From NCBI RefSeq assembly GCF_001437605.1, contig NZ_JQCQ01000001.1, positions 8,095 to 72,094 on the forward strand: a stretch of 64,000 nt of DNA. The letters run 5' to 3'. The DNA comes from Pediococcus argentinicus. Its GTDB lineage: Bacteria; Bacillota; Bacilli; Lactobacillales; Lactobacillaceae. The notes beneath the pieces are model-generated. The model did no database searches. It saw nothing but the letters and a program-made list of their open reading frames with translations, and had not been told where the DNA came from. The position numbers were made by a program, and so were the translations under genes. Shown piece by piece: positions 11,362-21,455 of the stretch (positions within the stretch are counted from its first letter, which is position 1; the number at the start of each line of letters is the position of its first letter).

Positions 11362-14172
11362 ATGGGCAAAAAAAGAATTTATGAATTAGCCAAAGAAATT
11401 AACGTTTCGAGTAAAGATATTTTAAGTAAAGCTCAAGATGCTGGATATGACGTTAAAAATCATATGTCAACGCTTGACGATCACGAGGAAAAACATATGC
11501 GCGAAGTCTTTACTTCGAAAAATGAAAAGAAACCTGCAGCTACTCAAAGTGAAAATAACGGTAGCCAAGAAAAGAAAACAGAAAAGCATGTCCCTAAGTT
11601 CCGTTCAAATAAAACTGGTAAGACAGTAGTACGTAAGAGTGACGCTGGTAACAATGCAAGTCACCAATACAATGCTGCACCTAAGAACAACAGTACTAGT
11701 GCTGCCGCAAAACCTGAACGTCGTGCTAATAATACTAATACCAATAATAATGGTAACCAACGACGTAATAATACTAATAACAACAATCGTAACAACGCTA
11801 ATAATCGTCAGGCTGCTCAAGCAAAACGTAAGCAAGAACAAGTTAGTTTAGCTAATGTTCGCCAAGCCAAAGCTGATGCCCAAGAGGATCGTTTAGCTAA
11901 AGCACGTGCTGCTCAAGCTGCTGTTACTACGCAGTCACAGACACCAAGAAATCGTCCTGTGCAAAAGACTACAAGGCCAAAACCACAGAGTAGTGCAAAT
12001 AATAATACTCAAGCAAATAAGAACAACAATAAGCCAGTAGCTAGCTCACAACGTCCTGCTTCAAATACAGCACGTCCAAGTAATAATCAGAGACCAGCTA
12101 CAAGTAATAACAACACTACTAATAGTTCTTCAAATAGTGGCCGCAGACCTGCAACTCAAAACAAGTTCCAAGGTCGTAGTAATACCACGAATGAAGCACC
12201 ATCAAGAAATAACGATAATAACCGTTCCAATGATAACCGCCGCAGTAATAATAAAAAGAGTAACAACCGTGGAGGTAATTCATTTGGAAATAATTCTTAC
12301 GGTCGTGGAAATGGTAAGTTCAACAAGAACCGTCGTAACAAGAAGATCAAAAAGGACGGTCGTTTGAAAGAAACAAACAACAAGGAAGTTTCTGTACGTA
12401 AAGAACGTCCATTGCCAGATGTATTGGAATACAATGCAGGTACAAACGTTGCTGAAATTGCCAAGAAGATTCATCGCGAACCAGCAGAAATTATCAAAAA
12501 GTTGTTCATGATGGGTGTAATGGTTAACCAAAACCAAACTCTTGATAAAGATACAATTGAAATTTTAGCTGATGATTATGGTATTAAAGCAGAAGAAAAG
12601 GTTGAAGTTGATATTTCTGATATCGATAAGATCTTTGAAGAAGAACAATCAAATGAAGACAACTTAGTGGCACGTCCACCAGTTGTAACAATCATGGGAC
12701 ACGTTGATCATGGTAAGACAACCTTACTTGATAAATTACGTCACAGTCATATCACTGCTGGTGAAGCTGGTGGTATCACCCAAGGTATTGGTGCTTATCA
12801 ACTTGATCATGATGGTCGTTTGATTACATTCTTGGATACTCCAGGACATGCTGCATTTACTGAAATGCGTGCTCGTGGTGCTGATGTAACTGATATTACA
12901 ATCTTAGTGGTTGCTGCTGATGATGGTGTTATGCCACAAACAATTGAAGCTATCAACCATGCTAAGGCTGCTGGCGTTCCCATTATTGTTGCTGTTAACA
13001 AGATTGATAAGCCGGGGGCTAACCCTAACCATGTTATGGAACAATTGACTGAATATGAATTGATTCCTGAATCATGGGGTGGCGATACAATCTTTGTTGA
13101 AATTTCAGCTAAGTTTGGTAAAAACTTAGACGAACTTTTGGATATGATTTTATTACAAGCCGATGTGCTTGAATTAAAAGCTAATCCAGATCAAAGAGCT
13201 GCTGGTTCAGTTATTGAAGCTAAACTTGATCCAGGTAAAGGTCCAGTTGCTACTATTTTGGTTCAACAAGGAACAATGCATGTTGGGGATCCAGTCGTTG
13301 TTGGTAACACATTTGGCCGTGTTCGTACAATGGTGAACGAACACAACCGTCGTGTGAAGAATGCAACACCTGCAACACCAGTTGAAATTACTGGTTTGAA
13401 TGGTGTTCCTGAAGCCGGTGACCGATTTGTCGTCTTTGAAGATGAAAAATCAGCCCGTGCAGCTGGTGAAGAACGTGCTAAACGTGCATTGGTTGAAGAA
13501 CGTAAGAATAACAATCATGTTACTTTGGATAACCTCTTTGATTCACTTAAAGAAGGCGAAATGAAGCAAGTTGATGTTATTATCAAAGCCGATGTTCAAG
13601 GTTCTGTAGAAGCACTTGCTGGAAGTTTACGTAAGATTGATGTTGAAGGCGTTCGTGTTAACATCATTCATACTGCTGTTGGAGCAATTAACGAAAGTGA
13701 TGTCACTCTTGCTGAAGCAAGTAATGCAATCATTATCGGATTTAATGTTCGTCCAACACCACAGGCTAAGCAACTAGCAGATTCTCAAGATGTTGATATT
13801 CGTCTTCACCGTGTTATTTATAACGCTATTGATGAAGTTGAATCAGCAATGAAGGGTATGCTTGAACCAACTTACGAAGAAGAAATTACCGGACAAGTTG
13901 AAATCCGTGAAACATATAATGTTTCTAAGATTGGAACTATCGCTGGTGGATATGTAACCGAAGGATTCATTAATCGTGATTCTAGTGTTCGTTTAATTCG
14001 TGATGGAATTGTTATTTATGAAGGCGAACTTGGTAGTTTACGTCGTTTCAAAGATGATGTTAAAGAAGTTAAACGTGGTTTTGAACTTGGTTTAACAATC
14101 GAGAAATATAATGACATTAAGATTGGTGACGTTATCGAGGCTTATCATATGAAAGCTGTTCCTGTAAAGTAG
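11362..14172 (+). CDS. infB: Translation initiation factor IF-2
   Basis: GTPase of 936 aa that delivers fMet-tRNA to the 30S subunit. The N-terminal IF2N helix ([19 protein letters not shown]) is followed by a long low-complexity region (about 55-335) very rich in Asn, Arg, Gln and Ser. A second IF2N module ([17 protein letters not shown]) precedes the G domain, which has GHVDHGKTT (about 446-454), DTPGHAAF and NKIDK. Domains II, III and C2 complete the protein. The Asn-rich linker is of a kind that varies in length between lactobacilli. SD AGGAGCG precedes the ATG. Confidence 0.97.
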   Translation: MGKKRIYELAKEINVSSKDILSKAQDAGYDVKNHMSTLDDHEEKHMREVFTSKNEKKPAATQSENNGSQEKKTEKHVPKFRSNKTGKTVVRKSDAGNNASHQYNAAPKNNSTSAAAKPERRANNTNTNNNGNQRRNNTNNNNRNNANNRQAAQAKRKQEQVSLANVRQAKADAQEDRLAKARAAQAAVTTQSQTPRNRPVQKTTRPKPQSSANNNTQANKNNNKPVASSQRPASNTARPSNNQRPATSNNNTTNSSSNSGRRPATQNKFQGRSNTTNEAPSRNNDNNRSNDNRRSNNKKSNNRGGNSFGNNSYGRGNGKFNKNRRNKKIKKDGRLKETNNKEVSVRKERPLPDVLEYNAGTNVAEIAKKIHREPAEIIKKLFMMGVMVNQNQTLDKDTIEILADDYGIKAEEKVEVDISDIDKIFEEEQSNEDNLVARPPVVTIMGHVDHGKTTLLDKLRHSHITAGEAGGITQGIGAYQLDHDGRLITFLDTPGHAAFTEMRARGADVTDITILVVAADDGVMPQTIEAINHAKAAGVPIIVAVNKIDKPGANPNHVMEQLTEYELIPESWGGDTIFVEISAKFGKNLDELLDMILLQADVLELKANPDQRAAGSVIEAKLDPGKGPVATILVQQGTMHVGDPVVVGNTFGRVRTMVNEHNRRVKNATPATPVEITGLNGVPEAGDRFVVFEDEKSARAAGEERAKRALVEERKNNNHVTLDNLFDSLKEGEMKQVDVIIKADVQGSVEALAGSLRKIDVEGVRVNIIHTAVGAINESDVTLAEASNAIIIGFNVRPTPQAKQLADSQDVDIRLHRVIYNAIDEVESAMKGMLEPTYEEEITGQVEIRETYNVSKIGTIAGGYVTEGFINRDSSVRLIRDGIVIYEGELGSLRRFKDDVKEVKRGFELGLTIEKYNDIKIGDVIEAYHMKAVPVK

Positions 14173-14184
14173 AGGAGAAATATT

Positions 14185-14535
14185 ATGGCACGTCAATATC
14201 GTTCAGATCGACTTAGTCAAGAAATTGAAAAAGAAGTGAGTGATATTCTACGTCGTCGTGTTCGTGATCCTCGCTTAGAAGGTATTACGATTACCGGTGT
14301 AGATGTTACTGGTGATTTGCAACAAGCCAAGATTTTCTATAGTATTTTATCTGATAAAGCATCAGATGATAAGAAGACTAAAGAAGGTTTTGAAAAAGCC
14401 TCAGGTCTTATCAGAAAAGAACTAGGAAGTCGTCTATCAATTTATAAGACTCCTGAACTTCTTTTCGAACGGGACGAATCAGTTCAATATGGAGATCATA
14501 TTGATCAACTTCTTAACAAATTAAATCGAGATTAA
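14185..14535 (+). CDS. rbfA: Ribosome-binding factor A
   Basis: A 116-aa KH-fold protein that binds the 30S subunit and helps 16S rRNA 5'-end maturation. RSDRLSQEIEKEVSDILRRRVRDPRLEGITITGVDVTGDLQQAKIFYS is a full-length family match. It is the last gene of the nusA operon, starting 12 bp after infB with a GAGGAGAAA site and followed directly by a strong terminator. Confidence 0.96.
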   Translation: MARQYRSDRLSQEIEKEVSDILRRRVRDPRLEGITITGVDVTGDLQQAKIFYSILSDKASDDKKTKEGFEKASGLIRKELGSRLSIYKTPELLFERDESVQYGDHIDQLLNKLNRD

Positions 14536-14540
14536 TTTAA

Positions 14541-14569
14541 AAAACCGAGCTTAAGGGCTCGGTTTTTTT
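14541..14569 (+). terminator. Intrinsic terminator after rbfA
   Basis: AAAACCGAGC (14541-14550) pairs with GCTCGG (14557-14562) and the following T run (TTTTTTT, 14563-14569) around a TTAAGG loop. It ends the rimP-rbfA operon. Confidence 0.92.
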
Positions 14570-14601
14570 GTCTCCATAAAGATAGGTATGAAAGCGCAAT
14601 A

Positions 14602-14610
14602 TGCTATAAT
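14602..14610 (+). promoter_or_regulatory. Extended -10 promoter of truB-ribF
   Basis: TGC immediately precedes TATAAT (14605-14610), a perfect extended -10 element. No good -35 hexamer lies 17 bp upstream. The truB ATG is 24 bp downstream of the -10, behind GTGAGGG. Confidence 0.65.
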
Positions 14611-14633
14611 AATAAGCATTGTGAGGGATAAAT

Positions 14634-15536
14634 ATGGACGGAATAATACCAATTAATAAAGACCGTGGCATGACAAGTCATGATGTTGTGGCTCGGATGC
14701 GTGGCATTTTACACACAAAAAGGGTTGGACATAGTGGTACATTAGATCCTAACGTTGACGGCGTGTTACCTATTTGCGTTGGGAGAGCTACAAAAGTGGT
14801 TGACTATTTAATGGAATACGGCAAAGTTTATACAGGATCAATAACTTTAGGGTACGCAACAACTACTGAAGATTTAGATGGTGAAGTTGTTGAGACCAAA
14901 GTAATTGATAAACCATTTTCTGTTAGTGAAATTGACGAAGCACTCCAAAGTTTGGTGGGTGAAATCATTCAAATACCACCAATGTACTCTGCTGTTAAAG
15001 TAAATGGTCGTAAATTGTATGAATACGCCAGAAAAGGTGAAACGGTTGAACGACCTAGCAGAAAAATAAATGTTAAAAGCTTTGTGCAAACAAAGCCAAC
15101 CGTTTTTGATGAAGAACAACATACTCAAACCATTTTCTTTAAAGTGGAATGTGGTAAGGGTACTTATGTTAGAACTTTAGCTGTTGATGCAGGAAAGTTT
15201 CTAAATGTTCCTGCTGTTATGTCTGATTTAACTCGTCAATCCAGCGGTGGATTCAATTTGTCTGATTCAGTTACTTTAGAACAGTTGGAAAAGCTTGCCG
15301 AACAAGATGAGGTATCAACTGTAGCACGACCCTTATCATATGGACTAAGAAAGTTTCCTGCTGTCACTATTAATGCAGAACAGTGGGAATTAGTTCAACA
15401 TGGTGGTTTCATAAAAATTAAAGATGAACACAGACCTGAAATTACTATTATGTATGATAACGACATTCAGGCTATTTATATGTTAGATGAACGATATGAC
15501 TTGTATCGTCCGAAAAAAATGTTATTAGCGAGATGA
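14634..15536 (+). CDS. truB: tRNA pseudouridine(55) synthase TruB
   Basis: Makes pseudouridine 55 in the T loop of tRNAs. At 300 aa it is full length. Motif I (GIIPINKDRGMTSHDVV) and motif II (GHSGTLDPNVDGVLP) are present, with the catalytic Asp at residue 38. The C-terminal domain is the PUA-like type seen in Firmicutes. ribF starts 4 bp downstream, the standard truB-ribF pair. Confidence 0.97.
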   Translation: MDGIIPINKDRGMTSHDVVARMRGILHTKRVGHSGTLDPNVDGVLPICVGRATKVVDYLMEYGKVYTGSITLGYATTTEDLDGEVVETKVIDKPFSVSEIDEALQSLVGEIIQIPPMYSAVKVNGRKLYEYARKGETVERPSRKINVKSFVQTKPTVFDEEQHTQTIFFKVECGKGTYVRTLAVDAGKFLNVPAVMSDLTRQSSGGFNLSDSVTLEQLEKLAEQDEVSTVARPLSYGLRKFPAVTINAEQWELVQHGGFIKIKDEHRPEITIMYDNDIQAIYMLDERYDLYRPKKMLLAR

Positions 15537-15540
15537 AATA

Positions 15541-16488
15541 ATGAAAATTATTAAAATGCGTCATCCGTATCAAAGTGATTTAATTCCAAATGATGAGGTA
15601 GTTTTAGCATTAGGTTTTTTTGATGGAGTTCATCGTGGTCATCAAGAAGTTTTAAAGAAAGCACGAATGGTTGCTGAAGAAAAAAATTTGAAACTAGCAG
15701 CGATGACATTTGATCATCATCCATCTGTAGTATTTAATCACCGACGTGGAAGTACAATCGGCACTAAATACCTAACTTCAGTGGAACGTAAGGCCACACT
15801 AATGGATGATCTTGGTGTTGATGTTCTTTATGTTGTGAATTTTACATCGTTATTTGCTAAACAGAATCCGGAAGAATTTATTCAAAATTACATAATTGGA
15901 TTGCATGCAAAGTCAGTTGTAGCCGGATTTGACTATACGTTTGGGCCCCAAGAAACTGCTAATATGACGACACTACCAGTATTAAGCAATGGAAGATTTG
16001 ATGTTTACTCAATTAATCCGGTTCAACAAGATCTGGTTAAGGTTTCTTCGACACAGACTAGAGATTGGATTATTGACGGTGATATTGATAGTGCAAATGA
16101 ATTCTTGGGATATCCATTTGAAACAAAAGGACTAGTAGTTCATGGGGAAGCCCGTGGACGAACGCTTGGTTTTCCAACGGCTAATATTATTAGTGATATC
16201 AATCAAATAACTTTAGGAATTGGAATTTACGTTGCTGAAATAAAAATTGGATCTCAGTGGTACCACGCAATGGCATCAGTTGGGCGTAATGTTGTTTTCG
16301 GTGATGGCAGGCCGGTGACAACAGAAATAAATATTTTGGACTTTAATGGCGAAGTTTATGGTGAGACGGTAAAAATACGTTGGTATCATAGATTGCGTGG
16401 TGAAGAAAAATTTGCTTCAGTGGAAGATCTTATTAATCAGCTAAATGTTGATGAACAAAATACAAGGGACTTTTTTAAGAAATTATAA
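15541..16488 (+). CDS. ribF: Bifunctional riboflavin kinase / FAD synthetase
   Basis: A 315-aa enzyme that phosphorylates riboflavin to FMN and adenylylates FMN to FAD. The N-terminal nucleotidyltransferase domain carries LGFFDGVHRGHQEVL (about 23-37) and the STQTRDWI element. The C-terminal flavokinase domain carries GRTLGFPTANI and the late ITTEINILDF-like strand. The ribosome site ahead of ATG 15541 is weak, consistent with coupling to truB, which ends 4 bp upstream. Confidence 0.96.
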   Translation: MKIIKMRHPYQSDLIPNDEVVLALGFFDGVHRGHQEVLKKARMVAEEKNLKLAAMTFDHHPSVVFNHRRGSTIGTKYLTSVERKATLMDDLGVDVLYVVNFTSLFAKQNPEEFIQNYIIGLHAKSVVAGFDYTFGPQETANMTTLPVLSNGRFDVYSINPVQQDLVKVSSTQTRDWIIDGDIDSANEFLGYPFETKGLVVHGEARGRTLGFPTANIISDINQITLGIGIYVAEIKIGSQWYHAMASVGRNVVFGDGRPVTTEINILDFNGEVYGETVKIRWYHRLRGEEKFASVEDLINQLNVDEQNTRDFFKKL

Positions 16489-16513
16489 AGACTTTGACCA
16501 AAACTGACTAAAG

Positions 16514-16542
16514 TTGACATTTATACAAACCTCTGGTATCTT
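16514..16542 (+). promoter_or_regulatory. Sigma-A promoter of the hrcA heat-shock operon
   Basis: Consensus TTGACA (16514-16519) and TATCTT (16537-16542) are 17 bp apart. Transcription should begin near 16549, just upstream of the CIRCE operator, so HrcA bound there would block initiation or early elongation. Confidence 0.8.
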
Positions 16543-16553
16543 ATTAGTTGTTC

Positions 16554-16580
16554 TTAGCACTCCCAAAGTTAAAGTGCTAA
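16554..16580 (+). promoter_or_regulatory. CIRCE operator (HrcA binding site)
   Basis: Left arm TTAGCACTC (16554-16562), 9-bp spacer, right arm AAGTGCTAA (16572-16580). This matches the CIRCE consensus TTAGCACTC-N9-GAGTGCTAA with one mismatch at the first base of the right arm. It sits between promoter and hrcA and abuts the ribosome site. Confidence 0.93.
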
Positions 16581-16585
16581 AAGAG

Positions 16586-17635
16586 GTGATTAAAACGTTA
16601 ACTGAACGAGAATTATTAATCCTAGAACAAATTGTTCGTGAATATACTGAAAACGATCGACCGGTTGGCTCGAAAGCGTTAGTTGCTGTTCTTCCGATTA
16701 AAGTTAGCTCTGCCACGATTAGAAATGATATGGCTAAGCTAGAAGAAATGGGCTTGATCCAAAAGAATCATTCTTCATCCGGAAGAATTCCATCACTCAA
16801 AGGATACCGATATTATGTGGATCATTTGATTCATCCGCTAGCAATTAAGGATGATGAAGTTAAAAAGATTCATGATTCAATCGGTAGTCAATTTGACCAA
16901 GTCGATGACATTGTTAAGACTTCAACCGAAATGCTTTCTGAATTGACACACTACACAGTTCTTTCATTGAAACCAAACCATGAAGGCTCAATGTTAGAGG
17001 GATTTAGAATGGTACCACTCGGAAATAACTCAGTTATGCTAATTCTGGTTGCTGATAATGGAGAGGTCACGAGTCGGAAGTTTATGATTCCTAACTCAAT
17101 GACTGGTGAAGACTTGGAACGAGTTGTTAGAGTTCTTAATGATCGTTTGATTGGTCATCCTTTATCGGAAGTGTATGCTACTTTAACTACCAATTTTCAA
17201 GATGGTATGTCGAAGTACTTGAAGACTTCAGCTGGAATTATTGATGTTTTCAGTGATGTAGTTTCAAAATATGCGGCTAACCAGTTCTTTGTGGGTGGAC
17301 GATTAAATGTTTTGAATTTTTCACGTACAGATGATTTGAATCAAATCAAGAATTTGCTAGGTATGTTCAACGAGACGGATAAGGTCAAAGCGCTGGTGGG
17401 TAATCCAGGTGATGATCTTAATGTTCGTATCGGTGATGAATTAAGAAATTCTTTGTTAGAGGACTACAGTTTAGTTACTGCAACTTATGATGTTGGCCAA
17501 CATGGTCAAGGAATGATTGCTGTACTTGGTCCTACCAGCATGCAATACTCGAGAATGCTCGGTTTAGTCGATGCATTTCGAGGACAGTTAGCTGGACGTT
17601 TAATTGATTATTACCAAAATATTGACGATAGTTAG
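16586..17635 (+). CDS. hrcA: Heat-inducible transcription repressor HrcA
   Basis: Repressor of about 349 aa that binds CIRCE and is kept active by GroEL. The N-terminal winged helix (LTERELLILEQIVREYTEND-RPVGSKAL, then SSATIRNDMAKLEEMGLI and HSSSGRIPSLKGYRYYVD) is clear, and the C-terminal domain is complete. The start is uncertain. GTG at 16586 is the only conventional in-frame codon here, but it overlaps the ribosome site AGAGGTGA (16582-16589). The site instead points to ACG at 16595, which aligns with the Met of other HrcA proteins. The frame is open upstream through the promoter, which cannot be coding. Confidence 0.93.
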   Translation: MIKTLTERELLILEQIVREYTENDRPVGSKALVAVLPIKVSSATIRNDMAKLEEMGLIQKNHSSSGRIPSLKGYRYYVDHLIHPLAIKDDEVKKIHDSIGSQFDQVDDIVKTSTEMLSELTHYTVLSLKPNHEGSMLEGFRMVPLGNNSVMLILVADNGEVTSRKFMIPNSMTGEDLERVVRVLNDRLIGHPLSEVYATLTTNFQDGMSKYLKTSAGIIDVFSDVVSKYAANQFFVGGRLNVLNFSRTDDLNQIKNLLGMFNETDKVKALVGNPGDDLNVRIGDELRNSLLEDYSLVTATYDVGQHGQGMIAVLGPTSMQYSRMLGLVDAFRGQLAGRLIDYYQNIDDS

Positions 17636-17646
17636 GAGTGAATCAT

Positions 17647-18234
17647 TTGTCCGAAGAAGAAAAATCTACAGAAGCCAAACAAGATCAAGAACAAACATCA
17701 AAGGATATAACTGAAGAGGATCAAATAGTGGAAGAGGCGGATGTGAACGATTCACCCGATTCTGATCAGGATTCAGATAATAAAGACGCAAATGATGATT
17801 TACAAAAACAACTTGATGAATTAAACGATAAGTATATTCGAGCTCAAGCTGAAATTGTAAACATGCAACGTCGAAATGAAAAAGAACAAGCTTCATTAAT
17901 CAAGTATGATGGACAAAAGTTAGCCAAAGCAATTTTACCTGTAATGGATAACTTAGAGCGTGCTTTAAGTATTGAGGTTCATGATGAAAATGGTGAACAA
18001 TTGAAAAAAGGTATCGAAATGGTTCAATCTCATTTAGCGTCTGCTTTGAAAGAAAACAGTGTCACTGAGATCGAAGCTGAAAATGCTAAATTTGATCCAA
18101 ATGAACATCAAGCTGTTCAAACCGTCGCTGCGGATGATGATCATCCTGCTGACACGGTAGTACAAGTCCTCCAAAAGGGATACAAACTTAAAGATCGTGT
18201 ATTAAGACCAACCATGGTTGTTGTTGCACAATAA
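17647..18234 (+). CDS. grpE: Nucleotide exchange factor GrpE
   Basis: DnaK co-chaperone that releases ADP. The N-terminal 50 residues are strongly acidic and probably disordered, followed by a long dimerisation coiled coil (about 55-100, with the NDKYIRAQAEIVNMQRRNEKE pattern) and the C-terminal beta wing ending VLRPTMVVVA. The TTG at 17647 is preferred because AGGAGTG (17634-17640) lies 6 nt upstream; GTG at 17638 overlaps that site. The gene begins 11 bp after hrcA and is followed by dnaK after 21 bp. Confidence 0.94.
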   Translation: MSEEEKSTEAKQDQEQTSKDITEEDQIVEEADVNDSPDSDQDSDNKDANDDLQKQLDELNDKYIRAQAEIVNMQRRNEKEQASLIKYDGQKLAKAILPVMDNLERALSIEVHDENGEQLKKGIEMVQSHLASALKENSVTEIEAENAKFDPNEHQAVQTVAADDDHPADTVVQVLQKGYKLKDRVLRPTMVVVAQ

Positions 18235-18255
18235 ATTGGAAGAGGGAAATTAAAA

Positions 18256-20130
18256 ATGGCAAGTAATAAAATTATTGGAATTGATTTAGGAACTACTAAT
18301 TCTGCTGTTGCAGTTATGGAAGGTGACAAACCAAAAATTATCACTAATCCAGAAGGCGCTCGTACAACACCATCTGTTGTTGCTTTCAAGAATGGTGAAA
18401 CTCAAGTGGGTGAAGTTGCCAAACGTCAAGCAATCACAAATCCTGACACAATCGCATCAATCAAGCGTCACATCGGTGAAGCTGGTTACAAAGTAACTGT
18501 TGATGGAAAAGCATACACACCACAAGAAGTGTCAGCTATGATTTTGGGTTACATCAAGAGCTTTGCTGAAGATTACTTGGGTGAAGAAGTAAACCAAGCT
18601 GTTATCACAGTTCCTGCTTACTTCAACGATTCACAACGTCAAGCTACTAAAGATGCTGGTAAGATTGCTGGCCTTGATGTTAAACGTATCATTAACGAAC
18701 CAACGGCTGCTTCATTGGCTTATGGTCTTGACCAAACAGACAAAGATGAAAAGATCCTTGTTTATGACCTTGGTGGTGGTACTTTTGATGTTTCCGTTCT
18801 TGAATTAGGAGACGGTGTATTCCAAGTACTTTCTACAAATGGTGATACTCACCTTGGTGGTGATGATTTTGACCAAAAGATCATTGATTGGTTGGTCGAA
18901 GAATTTAAGAAAGATAATGGCGTTGACTTAGCTCAAGATAAGATGGCTCTTCAACGTTTGAAGGATGCTGCAGAAAAAGCTAAAAAAGATTTATCTGGTG
19001 TTACTGAAGCACAAATCAGTCTACCATTTATCTCTGCGGGTGCTGCTGGTCCACTTCATTTGGAAAAGACTTTGACACGTGCTCAATTTGATCAAATGAC
19101 TTCAGATCTTGTTGCACGTACTAAAGCTCCAGTTGAAAATGCTCTAAAGGATGCTGGACTATCAGCTTCAGAAATTGATGAAGTTATTTTAAATGGTGGT
19201 TCAACTCGTATTCCAGCTGTTCAAGAAGCTGTTAAACAATGGACAGGCAAGGAACCTAACCACTCAATTAATCCTGATGAAGCCGTTGCACTTGGTGCTG
19301 CTGTTCAAGGTGGTGTCTTGACTGGTGATGTTAAGGATGTTGTTTTACTTGATGTAACACCTCTTTCATTAGGTATTGAAACAATGGGTGGTGTATTTAC
19401 TAAGTTGATCGATCGCAATACAACTATTCCAACAAGTAAATCACAAGTATTCTCAACTGCTGCAGATAATCAACCAGCTGTAGATATTCATGTACTTCAA
19501 GGTGAACGTCCAATGGCTGCTGATAACAAGACAATGGGTCGTTTCCAATTATCAGATATTCCTGCTGCACCTCGTGGAATTCCACAAATCGAAGTTAAGT
19601 TCGATATCGATAAGAATGGTATTGTAAATGTATCAGCTACTGATAAGGGAACTGGTAAAGCACAAAATATTACTATTAAGAGTTCATCGGGTCTTTCAGA
19701 CGAAGAAATTGATCGTATGATGAAGGAAGCTAAAGAAAATGAAGAGGCTGATAAGAAGCGTAAAGAAGAAGTTGATTTACGTAACGAAGTTGACCAATTG
19801 ATTTTCACAACTGATAAGACATTGAAGGATCTTGAGGGCAAAGTTTCTGAAGATGAAATTAAGAAAGCTCAAGATGCTAAGGATGCATTAGTTAAGGCTC
19901 AAAAAGACAATGACATCGAAGAAATGAAAGCTAAGAAAGATGATCTTAACAAGATTGTTCAAGATTTATCTGTTAAACTTTATCAACAAGCTCAAGAAGC
20001 ACAGCAAGGACAAGCTGGTGCTGAAGGTGCTGGTTCAGAAGCAGGCGATGCTTCAAAGAAGGCAGACGATGACAACACCGTTAACGGTGACTTTGAAGAA
20101 GTAGATCCTGATAAAGATGACAACAAATAA
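18256..20130 (+). CDS. dnaK: Molecular chaperone DnaK (Hsp70)
   Basis: Hsp70 ATPase of 624 aa. The nucleotide-binding domain opens with [18 protein letters not shown] and holds the phosphate 2 loop ([18 protein letters not shown]) and an [16 protein letters not shown] segment. The substrate-binding domain starts near residue 365 after the linker ([16 protein letters not shown]), and the lid ends in a Q/G-rich stretch plus the acidic tail EEVDPDKDD. The first ATPase lobe lacks the 24-residue loop of Gram-negative DnaK, as is typical for Firmicutes. It is co-transcribed with hrcA-grpE under CIRCE. Confidence 0.98.
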   Translation: MASNKIIGIDLGTTNSAVAVMEGDKPKIITNPEGARTTPSVVAFKNGETQVGEVAKRQAITNPDTIASIKRHIGEAGYKVTVDGKAYTPQEVSAMILGYIKSFAEDYLGEEVNQAVITVPAYFNDSQRQATKDAGKIAGLDVKRIINEPTAASLAYGLDQTDKDEKILVYDLGGGTFDVSVLELGDGVFQVLSTNGDTHLGGDDFDQKIIDWLVEEFKKDNGVDLAQDKMALQRLKDAAEKAKKDLSGVTEAQISLPFISAGAAGPLHLEKTLTRAQFDQMTSDLVARTKAPVENALKDAGLSASEIDEVILNGGSTRIPAVQEAVKQWTGKEPNHSINPDEAVALGAAVQGGVLTGDVKDVVLLDVTPLSLGIETMGGVFTKLIDRNTTIPTSKSQVFSTAADNQPAVDIHVLQGERPMAADNKTMGRFQLSDIPAAPRGIPQIEVKFDIDKNGIVNVSATDKGTGKAQNITIKSSSGLSDEEIDRMMKEAKENEEADKKRKEEVDLRNEVDQLIFTTDKTLKDLEGKVSEDEIKKAQDAKDALVKAQKDNDIEEMKAKKDDLNKIVQDLSVKLYQQAQEAQQGQAGAEGAGSEAGDASKKADDDNTVNGDFEEVDPDKDDNK

Positions 20131-20144
20131 TTTTTAACTGAATA

Positions 20145-20176
20145 AAAGAGTCAAGGTCAATGACTTTGACTTTTTT
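20145..20176 (+). terminator. Terminator between dnaK and dnaJ
   Basis: AGTCAAGGTCA (20149-20159) and TGACTTTGACT (20161-20171) pair with one G-T wobble, flanked by an A run and TTTTTT. Some read-through is likely because dnaJ has no clear promoter after it, which would give less DnaJ than DnaK. Confidence 0.8.
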
Positions 20177-20215
20177 GTTGCATAATGTGAATTAGCGTAT
20201 AAGTGGAGGAACACA

Positions 20216-21343
20216 ATGGCCGAAGGTAAGGATTTTTATGACGTTTTAGGAGTCAGCAAGGATGCATCTTCAGATGAAATCCGTAAGGCTTATCGAAAAC
20301 TATCAAAGAAATATCATCCGGATTTAAATAAGGAACCCGGAGCAGAACAAAAATTTAAAGACGTCAACGAAGCCTTTGAAGTATTGAGTGATGACCAAAA
20401 GCGTGCTCAATATGACCAGTATGGATCTGCAGATCCTAATGCTGGATTCGGTGGCGGTGGCTACGGACAAGGCGACTTTAATGGCTTTGGCGGTGGTGGT
20501 TTTGACGATATCTTCAGTTCATTCTTTGGTGGCGGCGGACAACAACGTTCAGCAAGTTCTCCAAGACAGGGTGAAGATTTACAATACCAAATGGATCTTA
20601 AGTTTGAAGAGGGTGTTTTTGGTAAAAAGACTACCATTAAATATCAGCGTGAAGATCTATGTCATACTTGTGGCGGATCTGGTGCTAAACCTGGTACAAG
20701 CCCTGTTACTTGTTCTAAGTGTCACGGAACTGGAACTATCCAAGTAACACAAAACACACCACTTGGACGTATGGTTCGTCAACAAACTTGTGATGTATGT
20801 AATGGTACTGGTAAAGAGATTAAAGAGAAATGTGCAACTTGTGGTGGATCTGGTCACGAACAAAAACAACACGAAGTTAAGGTTACTGTTCCAGCTGGTG
20901 TTGAAGATGGTCAACAGATGCGTTTACAAGGTCAAGGTGAGGCCGGACACAACGGAGGACCCTATGGTGACTTGTATATTATCTTTAAGGTACGTCCAAG
21001 TGATATTTATGAACGAGAAGGCTCGGAAATTTACTTGGATCAAAATATTTCATTCCTACAGGCTTCATTGGGTGATGATATAGAAGTTCCAACCGTTCAT
21101 GGTAATGTTAAGCTGAAGATACCTGCAGGAACACAAACTGGTACTAACTTCAGATTAAAGGGCAAAGGAGCTCCTCATTTGCGTGGTAATGGTACTGGTG
21201 ATGAACATGTTAAAGTTACAGTCAAAGTACCTCGTAAGCTAAATGCTAAGCAAAAAGAGGCGTTAAAGGCTTTTGCTGAAGCAAGTGGTGAAAATGTTTC
21301 TGATCACGGTAAAAATGGCTTTTTTGATAAGTTTATGAATTAA
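20216..21343 (+). CDS. dnaJ: Molecular chaperone DnaJ (Hsp40)
   Basis: Type I J-protein of 375 aa that stimulates DnaK ATPase. The J domain covers residues 5-70 with HPD at 34-36, followed by a G/F-rich linker (about 75-110). Four CxxCxGxG zinc repeats ([32 protein letters not shown]) and the two C-terminal substrate domains complete it. SD GTGGAGG lies 9 nt ahead of the ATG. It is separated from dnaK by a terminator. Confidence 0.97.
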   Translation: MAEGKDFYDVLGVSKDASSDEIRKAYRKLSKKYHPDLNKEPGAEQKFKDVNEAFEVLSDDQKRAQYDQYGSADPNAGFGGGGYGQGDFNGFGGGGFDDIFSSFFGGGGQQRSASSPRQGEDLQYQMDLKFEEGVFGKKTTIKYQREDLCHTCGGSGAKPGTSPVTCSKCHGTGTIQVTQNTPLGRMVRQQTCDVCNGTGKEIKEKCATCGGSGHEQKQHEVKVTVPAGVEDGQQMRLQGQGEAGHNGGPYGDLYIIFKVRPSDIYEREGSEIYLDQNISFLQASLGDDIEVPTVHGNVKLKIPAGTQTGTNFRLKGKGAPHLRGNGTGDEHVKVTVKVPRKLNAKQKEALKAFAEASGENVSDHGKNGFFDKFMN

Positions 21344-21346
21344 TAT

Positions 21347-21383
21347 AAGGTTCGGTTGTCTTTTATGGCAGACCGAACCTTTT
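21347..21383 (+). terminator. Intrinsic terminator after dnaJ
   Basis: GGTTCGGT (21349-21356) pairs with ACCGAACC (21372-21379), with A's before and TTTT after. It closes the heat-shock operon. Confidence 0.85.
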
Positions 21384-21397
21384 GATATACGATAAAA

Positions 21398-21426
21398 TTG
21401 TAATGGCCTTATTCGGTTGATATAAT
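21398..21426 (+). promoter_or_regulatory. Promoter of lepA
   Basis: TTGTAA (21398-21403), 17-bp spacer and TATAAT (21421-21426), with TGA at 21418-21420 forming an extended -10. The lepA ATG is 29 bp downstream behind AAAGAGAG. Confidence 0.72.
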
Positions 21427-21455
21427 TAAGTATAAAAATGAAAAGAGAGTAACAA

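Noticed and set aside
11660-12300. Repeats in the infB linker that could look like a CRISPR or tandem-repeat array
   Set aside because: The repetitive look comes from runs of AAT/AAC codons in an open reading frame; there are no equal-length repeats with unique spacers.
16514-16585. Upstream extension of the hrcA reading frame to 16514
   Set aside because: These codons span the TTGACA -35, the -10 box and the CIRCE operator, so they are regulatory DNA.
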